Assembly: GCA_003211695.1 (NCBI GenBank)
Contig: QCSA01000008.1
Location: 1-50,553, forward strand
DNA length: 50,553 nucleotides
Reading direction: 5' to 3'
From: Pelagibacteraceae bacterium AG-464-P07
GTDB lineage: Bacteria; Pseudomonadota; Alphaproteobacteria; Pelagibacterales; Pelagibacteraceae
Shown here: positions 41,328 to 50,267 of the stretch, piece by piece
How the letters are laid out: every line of letters begins with the position of its first letter
Numbering within the stretch: the stretch's first letter is position 1
Notes under the pieces: model-generated
Seen by the model: only the letters and a program-made list of their open reading frames with translations
The model's database searches: none
Told to the model about the DNA's origin: nothing
Translations under genes and position numbers: made by a program

Positions 41328-42419
41328 TTATCTGCTATTTAAAGCTCTTGAATCCGTAGCTTTCCAAGCAAGTTTGACGGTTACTCCCTCTTTAAATTCT
41401 GCTCCTTTGTAAGTGTTCGGAACCTTAACAACAAATTGATCATCACCACAAACTTCAACTCGAGTGCGAATATGATCACCTAAATAAATTAATTCTTTAA
41501 TTTTAGCTTGAAATATATTTTCAAAATTACTGTTGGTCGGATTTATTTCAACACGTTCTGGACGTAAAGAAATTATTGTTTTGTCTCCTACTGAATTAAT
41601 ATTTACTTTAAGTGCCTTGATTTCTTCTCCCGCTTCTGTTTTCACAACACAATTATTTCCATTAATCGACTGAACCTTTCCTTTAATTTGATTGTTCTCA
41701 CCAATAAACTGGGCAACAAATGCATTTTCTGGTTTTTCATATAAAATATCCGGTGTAGATATTTGTTGTATGACACCGTCATCGAAAACTGCAATTCTGT
41801 TAGACATCGTTAAGGCTTCGCTCTGGTCATGAGTAACATACACCACTGTAATTCCAATTCTTTCATGAATATGTTTAATTTCATATTGCATTTGTTCGCG
41901 GAGTTTTTTATCTAATGCTCCAAGCGGTTCATCCATCAAGATAAGCCTTGGTTCAAAAACTAAAGCTCTGGCCAAAGCTACACGTTGTTGTTGACCACCA
42001 GACAATTGTAAAGGCATACGGTTCCCAAATTCTTCAAGCTCAACCATAGATAAAGCCTTTTCAATTTTATCTTTAATATCAGATTTATTTAGTTTTCTAA
42101 CTTCAAGAGGAAATGAAAGATTTTCGTTTACGGTCATATGTGGGAACAAAGCATAATTTTGAAAAACCATACCAATTCCCCTTTTGTATGGTGGAATGCT
42201 ACTAATAGGGTCTCCATCCAAATAGATTTCTCCGTTCGTCGGTGCTTCAAATCCAGCTAACATCATTAAGGTCGTTGTCTTTCCTGAACCAGAAGGTCCT
42301 AATAATGTTAAGAATTCTCCTTGAGCTACATCTAAATTAAGATCTTTTACTACTAAGACTTCACCATCATAGCTTTTATCGACTTTCTCAAACTTTACGA
42401 AGCTATCTGTTTTGGACAC
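41328..42419 (-). CDS. potA: Pot-type ABC transporter ATP-binding protein (PotA-like)
   Basis: 363 residues. ATPase domain with Walker A GPSGSGKTT, signature LSGGQQQRVALARAL, Walker B LILMDEPLGALD and switch VTHDQSEALTMSNR, then a C-terminal TOBE domain (about 280-360; ISLRPERVEI, HIRTRVEV). Typical of polyamine and related importers. It lies between the DoeA-like gene (46 bp upstream) and potD (73 bp downstream), so the order ATPase-binding protein-permease-permease is preserved. Confidence 0.92.
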   Translation of the reverse strand: MSKTDSFVKFEKVDKSYDGEVLVVKDLNLDVAQGEFLTLLGPSGSGKTTTLMMLAGFEAPTNGEIYLDGDPISSIPPYKRGIGMVFQNYALFPHMTVNENLSFPLEVRKLNKSDIKDKIEKALSMVELEEFGNRMPLQLSGGQQQRVALARALVFEPRLILMDEPLGALDKKLREQMQYEIKHIHERIGITVVYVTHDQSEALTMSNRIAVFDDGVIQQISTPDILYEKPENAFVAQFIGENNQIKGKVQSINGNNCVVKTEAGEEIKALKVNINSVGDKTIISLRPERVEINPTNSNFENIFQAKIKELIYLGDHIRTRVEVCGDDQFVVKVPNTYKGAEFKEGVTVKLAWKATDSRALNSR

Positions 42420-42465
42420 AAGAACTTAAAACATTAGTTAATAAGTTTTTCAAGGAAAATATAAA

Positions 42466-43635
42466 TTATTTTTGAATATGCAATTCTCTTGAAAATTTAC
42501 AAAATAATTCAGAGCCTTTTTCGGTCACTCTGATTGCTTCGCTACTTTCTACTCCCCAATTTCCAAACTGCATAACTGCTATCATATGAAAAGTTACGTT
42601 AGGTTGTAAAATAGTTTTATCTCCTTTTTGAATATTTAAGGTATGCTCACCCCAATCTGGCGGATAACCAATGCCAATTGAATATCCTGTTCTTGAACTT
42701 TTTTTTATTTCATATTTATCTAAAACTTTCCAAAATTTTTGTGCAATTTCATCACAAGTTTTTCCAGATTTTACCTCTGAAATTCCCTCATCCAAAGCTT
42801 CATTAGTTGCTTTTATTGTATCAATTTTTTTTTGGTCTGGTTCTCCAAGCAATATTGTTCTTGCCATTGGACAATGATATTTTTTGTATACACCCGCTAA
42901 TTCGATAATAGTTGCTTCGCTCTTTATGAATTTTTCTTCAGTCCAAGTTAAATGTGATGCTGATGTACCTTTGCCAGTTGGTAGCATGGGTACTATACCT
43001 GCATAATCACCACCAAATTGTAATGTACCTCTAATTAATGATCTTTGAATTTCAGCAACAGCATCGCATTGTCTAACCCCTGGTTTAATGTGATTAATTG
43101 CAGTTTTCATTCCATTTTCAGCAATTTTTGCAGCTGTTCTCATTAATTCAATTTCTGTGTCAGATTTTATGCACCTAACCCAATTCACTAAAAATTCAGC
43201 ATCTTTAATTTTTGCGTTAGGCAGTCCATTGACTATTGTTTCACAGCATGTGGCTGTGAAGTAATGACAATCTTTTTCCAACGCAATAGAAAGATTATCC
43301 CATTTTTTATCTTTTATTATTTTAACCAAAAACTCATATGGATGTGCAGGTGGAGTATGGATATATTTTTCAGGGTATTTAATGATATTTTTTTCATTAA
43401 GATATGTTTTGATAAAGGCTCCTCCGGCATCTTGTTCTCGAACAAAACAAATTGGCTCTTCTTCATTAATATGAATTAATAAACATTGCGGCATATAAAA
43501 AGAATGTGCATCATATCCGCTTAAGTAGTTCATGTTTGCAGGATCGCTTGAGATCAACAAATCTATTCCTTTTTTTTGCATCTCTGTTTGAACTTTGATT
43601 AATCTTTCTTTGTATTCAGTTTTGGTAAAGAGCAT
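42466..43635 (-). CDS. doeA: M24 family hydrolase, ectoine hydrolase (DoeA/EutD)-like
   Basis: 389 residues. The N-terminal creatinase-type domain (FTKTEYKERLIKVQTEMQKK, IDLLISSDPANMNYLSGYDAHSFY) and C-terminal pita-bread domain (GGDYAGIVPMLPTGKGTSASHLTW, KKYHCPMARTILLG, RTGYSIGIGYPPDWGE, VTFHMIAVM) fit the DoeA/EutD ectoine hydrolase pattern, particularly the HLTW and GYPPDWGE segments. DoeA opens the ectoine ring to N-acetyl-diaminobutyrate. It directly follows a EutA-like gene (no gap), the same pairing as in ectoine-use clusters. A Xaa-Pro peptidase is the less specific alternative. Confidence 0.75.
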   Translation of the reverse strand: MLFTKTEYKERLIKVQTEMQKKGIDLLISSDPANMNYLSGYDAHSFYMPQCLLIHINEEEPICFVREQDAGGAFIKTYLNEKNIIKYPEKYIHTPPAHPYEFLVKIIKDKKWDNLSIALEKDCHYFTATCCETIVNGLPNAKIKDAEFLVNWVRCIKSDTEIELMRTAAKIAENGMKTAINHIKPGVRQCDAVAEIQRSLIRGTLQFGGDYAGIVPMLPTGKGTSASHLTWTEEKFIKSEATIIELAGVYKKYHCPMARTILLGEPDQKKIDTIKATNEALDEGISEVKSGKTCDEIAQKFWKVLDKYEIKKSSRTGYSIGIGYPPDWGEHTLNIQKGDKTILQPNVTFHMIAVMQFGNWGVESSEAIRVTEKGSELFCKFSRELHIQK

Positions 43636-44382
43636 TTAATTTTTACTTAATAATTTTCCGTATCCTTCGATCGAAGAGTCGTATCCAACTGATCGAATGG
43701 AATCCCAAATTAAAACTTGATTACTTGAAAGAACTATTTTTTTTATTTTATTTTCCAATTCTTGGATAATTTCAAATACTGGTAAAGCTGTACAAGAAAC
43801 AAATAATGCTTCAGCATCATTTGTATCCATCTTTGTTAATACTTCGAGTAAATATTTGGGATCAATTTTTCCAATGTCTAAATCTGACTCTAAATTAAAA
43901 CTTGCAAAAGATTGAATAGCAAAACCTTCATTTTTAAAATAATTTATAACTTTTTCATTAATGGCCTGGGGATAAGGTGTAAAAACTGAAATTTTTTTTA
44001 GATTTAAATGTTTCAAAGCATTAACAGCTGAAGTAATTGGAGTTGTCACCTTGCAATTTGGTTTTGCTGATTGGATTTTATTAGTTATTTCATCTACTCC
44101 GGCAGCAATTGTTCCTGATGTACACCCGTATGCTACTGTATCCAATGTTTGATTAGGTAGAATATTTTCCGTCACTTCCGTTAACTTTTCTGTCATTTTA
44201 ATTAAATTCTCATGTGTTAATGGGTTATAGAAAGGTAATCTGTTTATAAATAAATCGATGGGTAAATTTAAAAATATTGAGTTGAAATCTTTTTCTATTG
44301 AAAAGTCAGATGATAAAGCAACTAATCCTATTTTTGAATTAGTATTGTTTCTGAATTTTGGTTTTATGGAGATGGACTTCAT
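43636..44382 (-). CDS. eutA: Asp/Glu racemase-superfamily protein, EutA-like (ectoine use)
   Basis: 248 residues of the aspartate/glutamate/hydantoin racemase and arylmalonate decarboxylase superfamily. The two catalytic-type cysteines are in VAYGCTSGTIAAG and ALFVSCTALPVFEII. Other parts that match EutA of ectoine-use clusters are KIGLVALSSDFSIEKDF, INRLPFYNPLTHENL and ISVFTPYPQAINEKV. The biochemical role of EutA is not well defined. It abuts the DoeA-like gene, strengthening both assignments, and is the first gene of the minus-strand run leading to the pot genes. Confidence 0.75.
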   Translation of the reverse strand: MKSISIKPKFRNNTNSKIGLVALSSDFSIEKDFNSIFLNLPIDLFINRLPFYNPLTHENLIKMTEKLTEVTENILPNQTLDTVAYGCTSGTIAAGVDEITNKIQSAKPNCKVTTPITSAVNALKHLNLKKISVFTPYPQAINEKVINYFKNEGFAIQSFASFNLESDLDIGKIDPKYLLEVLTKMDTNDAEALFVSCTALPVFEIIQELENKIKKIVLSSNQVLIWDSIRSVGYDSSIEGYGKLLSKN

Positions 44383-44435
44383 TTAAAAATTCTATTTTAT
44401 TACTCCCACTAATACAATAATTAGCCAACTATATA

Positions 44436-47400
44436 TTATCTTTTAAGTTCTTTATTTAATTGAACATCAACCACATCAATTCTTTTAGTATTTTTAGTAA
44501 GTAGAACATACATTGTAGGCGTTACATAAAGTGTAAAAAAAGTCGAAATTAGCATTCCTCCCAAGATCGTAGCTCCAACAGCCATGCGGGATCCCTCACC
44601 TGCACCAGGACCAATATTTCCTACAATTAATGGAATCATTGCTATCATTGTACTTAAGCTGGTCATAATTATTGCACGAAATCTAAGACGGCAAGCTTTG
44701 AGGGCAGCACTTTGAATATTTTTTCCTGCTCTTCTCAATTGATTTGCCCAATCCACAATCAAGATCGAGTTTTTTGTGGAGATTCCAATTAATATTACTA
44801 GCGCAATCTGTGAGAATATATTTATTGAACTGTTTAATAATAATAAAAAGATAATTCCTCCAAGAATACTTAGGGGAACCGTTAACATAATGACTAAGGG
44901 ATGTATAAAACTGTTAAACATAGCGCACATCACCAGATAAGCTGTTAGCAAGGCTAGAGCAAAAATAATAAACATTTCATTGCTTGCTTCCTGCAGTTCT
45001 TCAGATTTTCCTTTCCACTCAATTCCAGCTTTTGGAATATTTTCTCTAACAGTTTTCTTAAGAAAAACTATAGCTTCACTGAGTGTATAATCTCCTACTA
45101 ATCGTGCGGAAATTGTAACGGCTCTTTGTCTGTTATATCTTGCTAAAATTTTTGCTGATCCTTCTTCTTTGAATTCAACAAGATTAGCCAATGATATAAG
45201 TTTACCTGTATCTTCGGATCTTACAAAAATTTTGCTAAGGCTATCATTATTTTTTCTATTTTTTATATCTGCTTGAAGAATAATTGGATATTCTTTGCCG
45301 AGTTGGTTATATTTCGTTACTGTTTTGCCTCCATAAAGCATTTCTACTGTCTTTCCTATGGATTGTGTAGATACGCCTAAATCGGTGGCTTTTTTTTGGT
45401 TTATTGTAAGTTTTATTTCAGGTTTATTTCGCGAATAGTCAGATTCAATTGCAGCCAAATTTTTATTTTTTCCTAACTCTTTCATTATTATTTGTTGCCA
45501 ATTTTCAAGTTCCTCGTAACTTTTACCTAAAAGTACCATTTGAACCGGTTTGTTAAAATTTGATACTCGGATTGATTGTGGAGAAATGGGAAAGGCAAGA
45601 GCTTGCGGAACAGACATGATTTTCCCCATCGCTTTTCTCATAATTATTGTTGCACTCTCGCTTCGTTTGCTCCAATCATCAAGCATCGCAATAATTATAA
45701 AACTATTATAAGATTTACTTGCCCTTCCAAAACCAGGGACCATCATTATAATTCTTTTGTAAGATTCATCTTCTTTTTTAATTAATGGAATCAATTTTTT
45801 TTCAATTTCCCCTGCTCTTTCCGCTGTGTATTGAAATGAGCTACCTTCATCTGTTTTCCCAATAACGAGATAAACTCCTCGGTCTTCCATTGGAAGTAAT
45901 TCTTTAGGGGTTAATTTGTAAAGCAAAGCAGATAAAGCAAGTACTATAACTATAAATGTTATTATAATTTTGTTTTTATTGATCCAATAGTTTAGTGTTT
46001 CCGCGTAAAATTTTGAAAATGATTTAAATAATTTTTCAAATTTTAAAACTACTTTAGTTTTTTTCAAATTTTTGCTTAAAAATTTACTTCCAAGCATTGG
46101 TGAAAGAGTAAGAGCTACAAATGAAGATACCACTATCGCAAACGATAAAATGATTGCAGTTTCCCTAAATAATACTCCAGAAATGCCTTTGATAAAAATT
46201 AAAGGAATAAAAACTGCCACAAGAACTAAAGTAGTGGCAATAATCGCAAAAGTTATTTGTCTTGAACCTAGAATTGCTGCAACTAGTGGGGTTTCCTCTT
46301 TCTCTTCTATACGTCGATAAATGGCATCAGTCATAATGACGCTATCGTCCGTGATTATTCCAATAGCCAGTATAAAACTTAAAAGTACAAAAATATTTAT
46401 TGATAGATCAAATAGATAAATACCAAGAAATGATGCAATTAGACTAACCGGGAGTGCTACCGCTGGAACAATGACGGCTTTCACATTACCTAAAAACAAA
46501 TAGATGATTAAAATGACTAATATAAAAGCAATAAATAATGTTTTATAAACTTCCCAAATTGCTGTGTTGATATAAGTCGCTCGGTTAAATGCAACTCTCA
46601 ACTTTAATCCATCAGGCAAGGTTTTTTGAACTTCCTCAACCCTTTTTTTAACTCTTTTAGATAGTTCTACAGTAGATGCTCCACTGCGTGCATAAATGCC
46701 TATGCCTACTACTTTCTCATTAAATCCATCTATGCTTTGTGCTTTAAAAAGCGTTTTTTGTGAAACAGGTCCAAATTCAATTCGGGCTATGTTTTCTAAA
46801 CGAACAACACTATTTTTTACTTTTTTTATAGGTAATTGTTTAACCGAGGATATATCTTTATAGGCTTTGTCTAAATTGATTGTTAAATCAATATTATCTG
46901 CCTCTAAAGTTCCAGCTGGAAGACTAATATTTTCTTTTCTTAATGCCTGTTCTACTTCTTGAATTGTAAGGTCATTTGCAGCTAGTTTTATCGGGTCAAT
47001 CCAAACACGTATGCTTAATTCACGTAAACCTCCCACTAGAATTCTTCCAACATCCTTAACGCTTGAAAAACTGTCAACGAGATATCGTCTTGCATAATCT
47101 CCAAGTTCCAAATCACTCCACGTTGTAGATGATAAAGAAACCCACATAGTCGTAGTAAATCCGGCAGATTGTTTTAAAATTTCGGGAGCTTTTGCATCTT
47201 CTGGTAAGTTGTCGACAACACGGCTTACTCTGTCACGGACGTCATTAGCAGCCGAGTCTAAATCTATATCAGTGTCAAACTCAATTCTTATGGTACTTCT
47301 ACCATTTTCAGAAGTAGAATCGATGCTTCGAATGCCTTCAGCTCCACCCACAACATCTTCTATAATTTGAGTGATTTCTTGATCGACAATTGGTGCTGCC

Positions 47401-47564
47401 GCAGATTGATAATCAACTTGTACCTGTACAACAGGAGGTTGGAGTCCTGAGGGCAGTTCTCTTACTGGAAGTTTCCAGAAAATAAATAAGCCAAATAATA
47501 TCAATAGCAATGAAAAAACTGCTGATACTACAGGTCTTCGAATACTGAGATCGGTTATGAACAT
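44436..47564 (-). CDS. RND (HAE1) multidrug efflux inner-membrane pump
   Basis: 1042 residues, the AcrB/MexB length. N-terminal helix preceded by FITDLSIRRPVVSAVFSLLL, two large periplasmic loops (about 40-330 and 560-870), and twelve helices. The proton-relay Asp pair in TM4 is kept (LAIGIITDDSVIMTDAI). The C-terminal helices are typical (GISTKNSILIVDWANQ). It works with the adaptor (47584-48459) and the TolC-like channel (48806-50104) to extrude drugs or toxic compounds. Adaptor and pump genes are 19 bp apart. Confidence 0.94.
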   Translation of the reverse strand: MFITDLSIRRPVVSAVFSLLLILFGLFIFWKLPVRELPSGLQPPVVQVQVDYQSAAAPIVDQEITQIIEDVVGGAEGIRSIDSTSENGRSTIRIEFDTDIDLDSAANDVRDRVSRVVDNLPEDAKAPEILKQSAGFTTTMWVSLSSTTWSDLELGDYARRYLVDSFSSVKDVGRILVGGLRELSIRVWIDPIKLAANDLTIQEVEQALRKENISLPAGTLEADNIDLTINLDKAYKDISSVKQLPIKKVKNSVVRLENIARIEFGPVSQKTLFKAQSIDGFNEKVVGIGIYARSGASTVELSKRVKKRVEEVQKTLPDGLKLRVAFNRATYINTAIWEVYKTLFIAFILVILIIYLFLGNVKAVIVPAVALPVSLIASFLGIYLFDLSINIFVLLSFILAIGIITDDSVIMTDAIYRRIEEKEETPLVAAILGSRQITFAIIATTLVLVAVFIPLIFIKGISGVLFRETAIILSFAIVVSSFVALTLSPMLGSKFLSKNLKKTKVVLKFEKLFKSFSKFYAETLNYWINKNKIIITFIVIVLALSALLYKLTPKELLPMEDRGVYLVIGKTDEGSSFQYTAERAGEIEKKLIPLIKKEDESYKRIIMMVPGFGRASKSYNSFIIIAMLDDWSKRSESATIIMRKAMGKIMSVPQALAFPISPQSIRVSNFNKPVQMVLLGKSYEELENWQQIIMKELGKNKNLAAIESDYSRNKPEIKLTINQKKATDLGVSTQSIGKTVEMLYGGKTVTKYNQLGKEYPIILQADIKNRKNNDSLSKIFVRSEDTGKLISLANLVEFKEEGSAKILARYNRQRAVTISARLVGDYTLSEAIVFLKKTVRENIPKAGIEWKGKSEELQEASNEMFIIFALALLTAYLVMCAMFNSFIHPLVIMLTVPLSILGGIIFLLLLNSSINIFSQIALVILIGISTKNSILIVDWANQLRRAGKNIQSAALKACRLRFRAIIMTSLSTMIAMIPLIVGNIGPGAGEGSRMAVGATILGGMLISTFFTLYVTPTMYVLLTKNTKRIDVVDVQLNKELKR

Positions 47565-47583
47565 TATTTATTTAGTAAAATTT

Positions 47584-48459
47584 TTACTTAGATTGAATCA
47601 TAGGTTTTATTTTGGCTCCAGATCTGACTTTTGTGAGTCCTTCAGCTACAACTTTATCTTCAACGCTTAATCCCGAAAGGATCTCAATATTGCCTTCATA
47701 TCGAGTTCCCGTAGTCACCTCTAATTTATCTACGGTATTATTTTCTAAAACTTTATACACAAATTTTTTGACACCTTGATTCATAACGCTTGTGTCAGGA
47801 ATACTTAATGTATCTCTTATGTTATATTTAATTTGAATTTCTAACAGAGAACCGGGAATAAGTTCTGAGTTTTCATTTTTTATTTTTATTCTAGTTAATA
47901 TGCTTCTAGTTTGTGCATCAACACGACTAGCAACAGATTCAATTTCTCCCTTATAAATTTTATTTTTGTAAGCAGCAAATTTTGCTTCGATGGGCAATCC
48001 TTTTTTTAGGATACCTGCATAAATTTCTGGAATTTTCACATCGGAGAAAATTGTTGTAGAATCGTCTAAAGTTAAAATTAAAGAACTTTCAGAACCCAAG
48101 GTATCTTCAGAAATACCTCTTTTTCCCAAGATTCCTGAGAATGGAGCAACAATATTCTCAGATTTAAGTTTAGCTATTATATCTCCTTTTTTAACCTTTT
48201 GATTAAAATTTATGGGATCTAATAATTCAGATTTTTTTATTCTAAATGAACTTGATCTACTAGATAATGCAGTACCATAAGTTTCAATCTTTTGATGAAA
48301 ACTTTTATTTTCTACTATTACTACAATTACTGCAGCTGGAGGTCTTGTACCAAATTTTTTTTGGAAGTGAAGTTTGATCATATGACGTCCAACAATTATA
48401 ATCGCTATGATTACAAAAAAGGTGATTATAGCAGTTGTTATTTTAGTTGATCTTTTCAT
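47584..48459 (-). CDS. RND efflux periplasmic adaptor (membrane fusion protein)
   Basis: 291 residues, shorter than AcrA (about 397). One N-terminal membrane anchor (ITTAIITFFVIIAIIIVGRH), then a lipoyl-type domain with the hairpin nearly absent (VKKGDIIAKLKSENIVAPFSGILGKR), a beta-barrel domain (IPEIYAGILKKGLPIEAKFA) and membrane-proximal domain (GSLLEIQIKYNIRDTLSIPDTSVM). The missing alpha-helical hairpin explains the short length and may change docking to TolC. It is cotranscribed with the pump gene and divergent from tolC. Confidence 0.9.
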   Translation of the reverse strand: MKRSTKITTAIITFFVIIAIIIVGRHMIKLHFQKKFGTRPPAAVIVVIVENKSFHQKIETYGTALSSRSSSFRIKKSELLDPINFNQKVKKGDIIAKLKSENIVAPFSGILGKRGISEDTLGSESSLILTLDDSTTIFSDVKIPEIYAGILKKGLPIEAKFAAYKNKIYKGEIESVASRVDAQTRSILTRIKIKNENSELIPGSLLEIQIKYNIRDTLSIPDTSVMNQGVKKFVYKVLENNTVDKLEVTTGTRYEGNIEILSGLSVEDKVVAEGLTKVRSGAKIKPMIQSK

Positions 48460-48586
48460 TTATCTAATTGTACTGTACTCGCTTCATGAGCCATCGTAAA
48501 TTGTAAGTGAATAATTATCATGTATTAATCGGAATGCCAGAGCAAATACTGAAGCGGTAACTTTAATAATTTAACCACTTAAATAA
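48460..48586. other. Non-coding sequence upstream of the adaptor gene
   Basis: First part of the 346-bp gap between the divergent adaptor and TolC genes. I see no coding frame, terminator or RNA gene. The promoters of both sides should be in this gap, but no convincing -35/-10 pair stands out. The rest of the gap holds a gene relic (48587-48763). Confidence 0.4.
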
Positions 48587-48763
48587 GAAGATTATAGGCC
48601 TATTGCAGAACGCCTAGTCTTTCTTCAATAACAACATCTTACAGAAAAGACATTAACTGCATTATCGTACTCACAAATTTCAAGATTCATGATGTTTTAC
48701 CAAAGAGTAACTTTACAGATGTTTAAAGATATGCCAAAAATCGCATCAGTTGTTTTGACATGA
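48587..48763 (+). pseudogene. C-terminal remnant, probably of a P-loop (glycerate-type) kinase
   Basis: One frame reads EDYRPIAERLVFLQ, a TAA stop (48629-48631), then QHLTEKTLTALSYSQISRFM, MFYQRVTLQMFKDMPKIASV, VLT and TGA at 48761-48763. The second segment resembles the C-terminus of COG4240-type predicted kinases related to D-glycerate 3-kinase (S...I.RF...Y.R.T..M...MP..A...L). The internal stop, missing start and missing P-loop show it is decayed. The kinase assignment is from memory of the pattern and is moderate. Confidence 0.5.
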
Positions 48764-48805
48764 AATAATAAACATCAAATAAACAAAATTAGGTTCAAAA
48801 ATTAA

Positions 48806-50104
48806 ATGCAAAAATTAATTATAATTATTTTCTTTAGTATAATTTGTTTAAATCAGTCTTATGCTACAACCTTAATACAGGCTTTAAGCATGGCATATAA
48901 AGACAATCCAAAATTAAATGCGGAAAGAAAAAATTTAGAAATTTCTAAAGAAGAAATTAATGAAGCTAAAAGTGATTTTTTACCCTCAGTTACAATTTCT
49001 GGGTATATAAGTAATGAAAATACCACAAAACTAACAAATAGAAGTGGAGCAGATATTCAGAGCACAGATGTTGAACCTAGTCAAGAATCTATATTAATTG
49101 AACAGACACTTTTTCAAGGGTTAGGAGGAGTGGCAAATCTAAAAAAAAGCAATATAGGATTAGAATTGTCAAAATTGAGATTAAAAAAAGCAGAACAAGA
49201 AATTTTATTTGAAGCTATAGAAGCTTATACAAATCTTGTTGTAAATAAAAAAAAAGTTGGGATTAATATTTCAAATGTAAATTTGCTAGAAAGACAGGTA
49301 GAAAATGACAAAAACAGATTAGAGAGAAGTGAAATTAATTTAACCGATTTAGCTCAATCGGAAGCTTCTTTAGCTGGTGCAAATGCTAAATTAATAGAGA
49401 CTCAAAACCAATTAATAACTACTAAATTAAATTATGAAAAAACCATAGGAATTATAAATAACTATGAAGATCTAAGAGAAACATACGTTTTTAATTATGA
49501 ACTTCCAAGAAGTTTAGCATCAGCAAATCAAATTGCAAAAAAAGAAAATCCTGATTTAAATATAGCTATATTAGAGTTGAAACAGTCTCAGCAAGATGTA
49601 CTTATAGCACAATCTGATTTATCTCCATCAGCATCGCTCTCATATAGGATTACACAAAGTGATGACACAAGCTCATCTTATGATGAAACTGATAAACAAA
49701 TTTTAAAAGCCGAAGCTTCTTGGCCAATATTTTCCGGAGGAAAAAATATAGCTAGCCTAAGGAAATCAAAAAGTTTGAGAGAACAAAAACAATTATTGCT
49801 TGAAGATTCTAAGAAATCCAATAAAGCCTTAGTGGCAAATGCTTGGTCTAATTTTCAATCTTCCAAAAGTTTTTTAACTGCTATTAGATATCAAGTTAAA
49901 GCAGCTGAAATAGCAAATGAAGGTATTACTATTGAGTATGAATCTGGATCAGGTAGGTCAACTTTCGATGTCATACAATCTAATTCTATTTTGCTTGATG
50001 CAAAAATTAATTTGGTAAACTCAAAAAGAGATTTTCTTTTATCCCAATTTAAGCTTCTCGCATCAATTGGTCGATTAACCGGATCTTATTTAGGATTAAA
50101 TTAA
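48806..50104 (+). CDS. tolC: TolC family outer-membrane efflux channel
   Basis: 432 residues with signal peptide MQKLIIIIFFSIICLNQSYA. Two OEP repeats (about 22-215 and 230-425) with the first beginning TTLIQALSMAYKDNPKLNAERK and the second ASANQIAKKENPDLNIAILELK; long coiled-coil helices and two strand pairs (FLPSVTISGYISNENTTK; SPSASLSYRITQS) form the barrel. Family marks are EQTLFQGL and WPIFSGG. It is divergent from the RND pump genes. In alphaproteobacteria one TolC often serves several pumps and type I secretion, so it may not be dedicated. Confidence 0.93.
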   Translation: MQKLIIIIFFSIICLNQSYATTLIQALSMAYKDNPKLNAERKNLEISKEEINEAKSDFLPSVTISGYISNENTTKLTNRSGADIQSTDVEPSQESILIEQTLFQGLGGVANLKKSNIGLELSKLRLKKAEQEILFEAIEAYTNLVVNKKKVGINISNVNLLERQVENDKNRLERSEINLTDLAQSEASLAGANAKLIETQNQLITTKLNYEKTIGIINNYEDLRETYVFNYELPRSLASANQIAKKENPDLNIAILELKQSQQDVLIAQSDLSPSASLSYRITQSDDTSSSYDETDKQILKAEASWPIFSGGKNIASLRKSKSLREQKQLLLEDSKKSNKALVANAWSNFQSSKSFLTAIRYQVKAAEIANEGITIEYESGSGRSTFDVIQSNSILLDAKINLVNSKRDFLLSQFKLLASIGRLTGSYLGLN

Positions 50105-50179
50105 GTGCTGATTTTCCCGAAAAATTATGTGATAAATTTAAGTAGTTTATGATATTATTTACAAATACCGTAAACAAGA

Positions 50180-50258
50180 ACCGAGTAAACAAAGCGATAC
50201 ATAACTCGTCGTAACATTACGAAAGTGGGATCGGTCGTCTTTAAAATTTGTTTTAAAG
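50180..50258 (+). promoter_or_regulatory. Candidate structured leader of the luciferase-like gene
   Basis: ACCGA (50180-50184) can pair with TCGGT (50231-50235) around a hairpin TCGTAA/TTACGA (50209-50214/50217-50222). A second inverted repeat CTTTAAAA/TTTTAAAG (50239-50246/50251-50258) overlaps the SD AAAGGA (50255-50260). It does not match a riboswitch class I know. Base pairing is seen; function is inference. Confidence 0.35.
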
Positions 50259-50267
50259 GAAGTGCTG

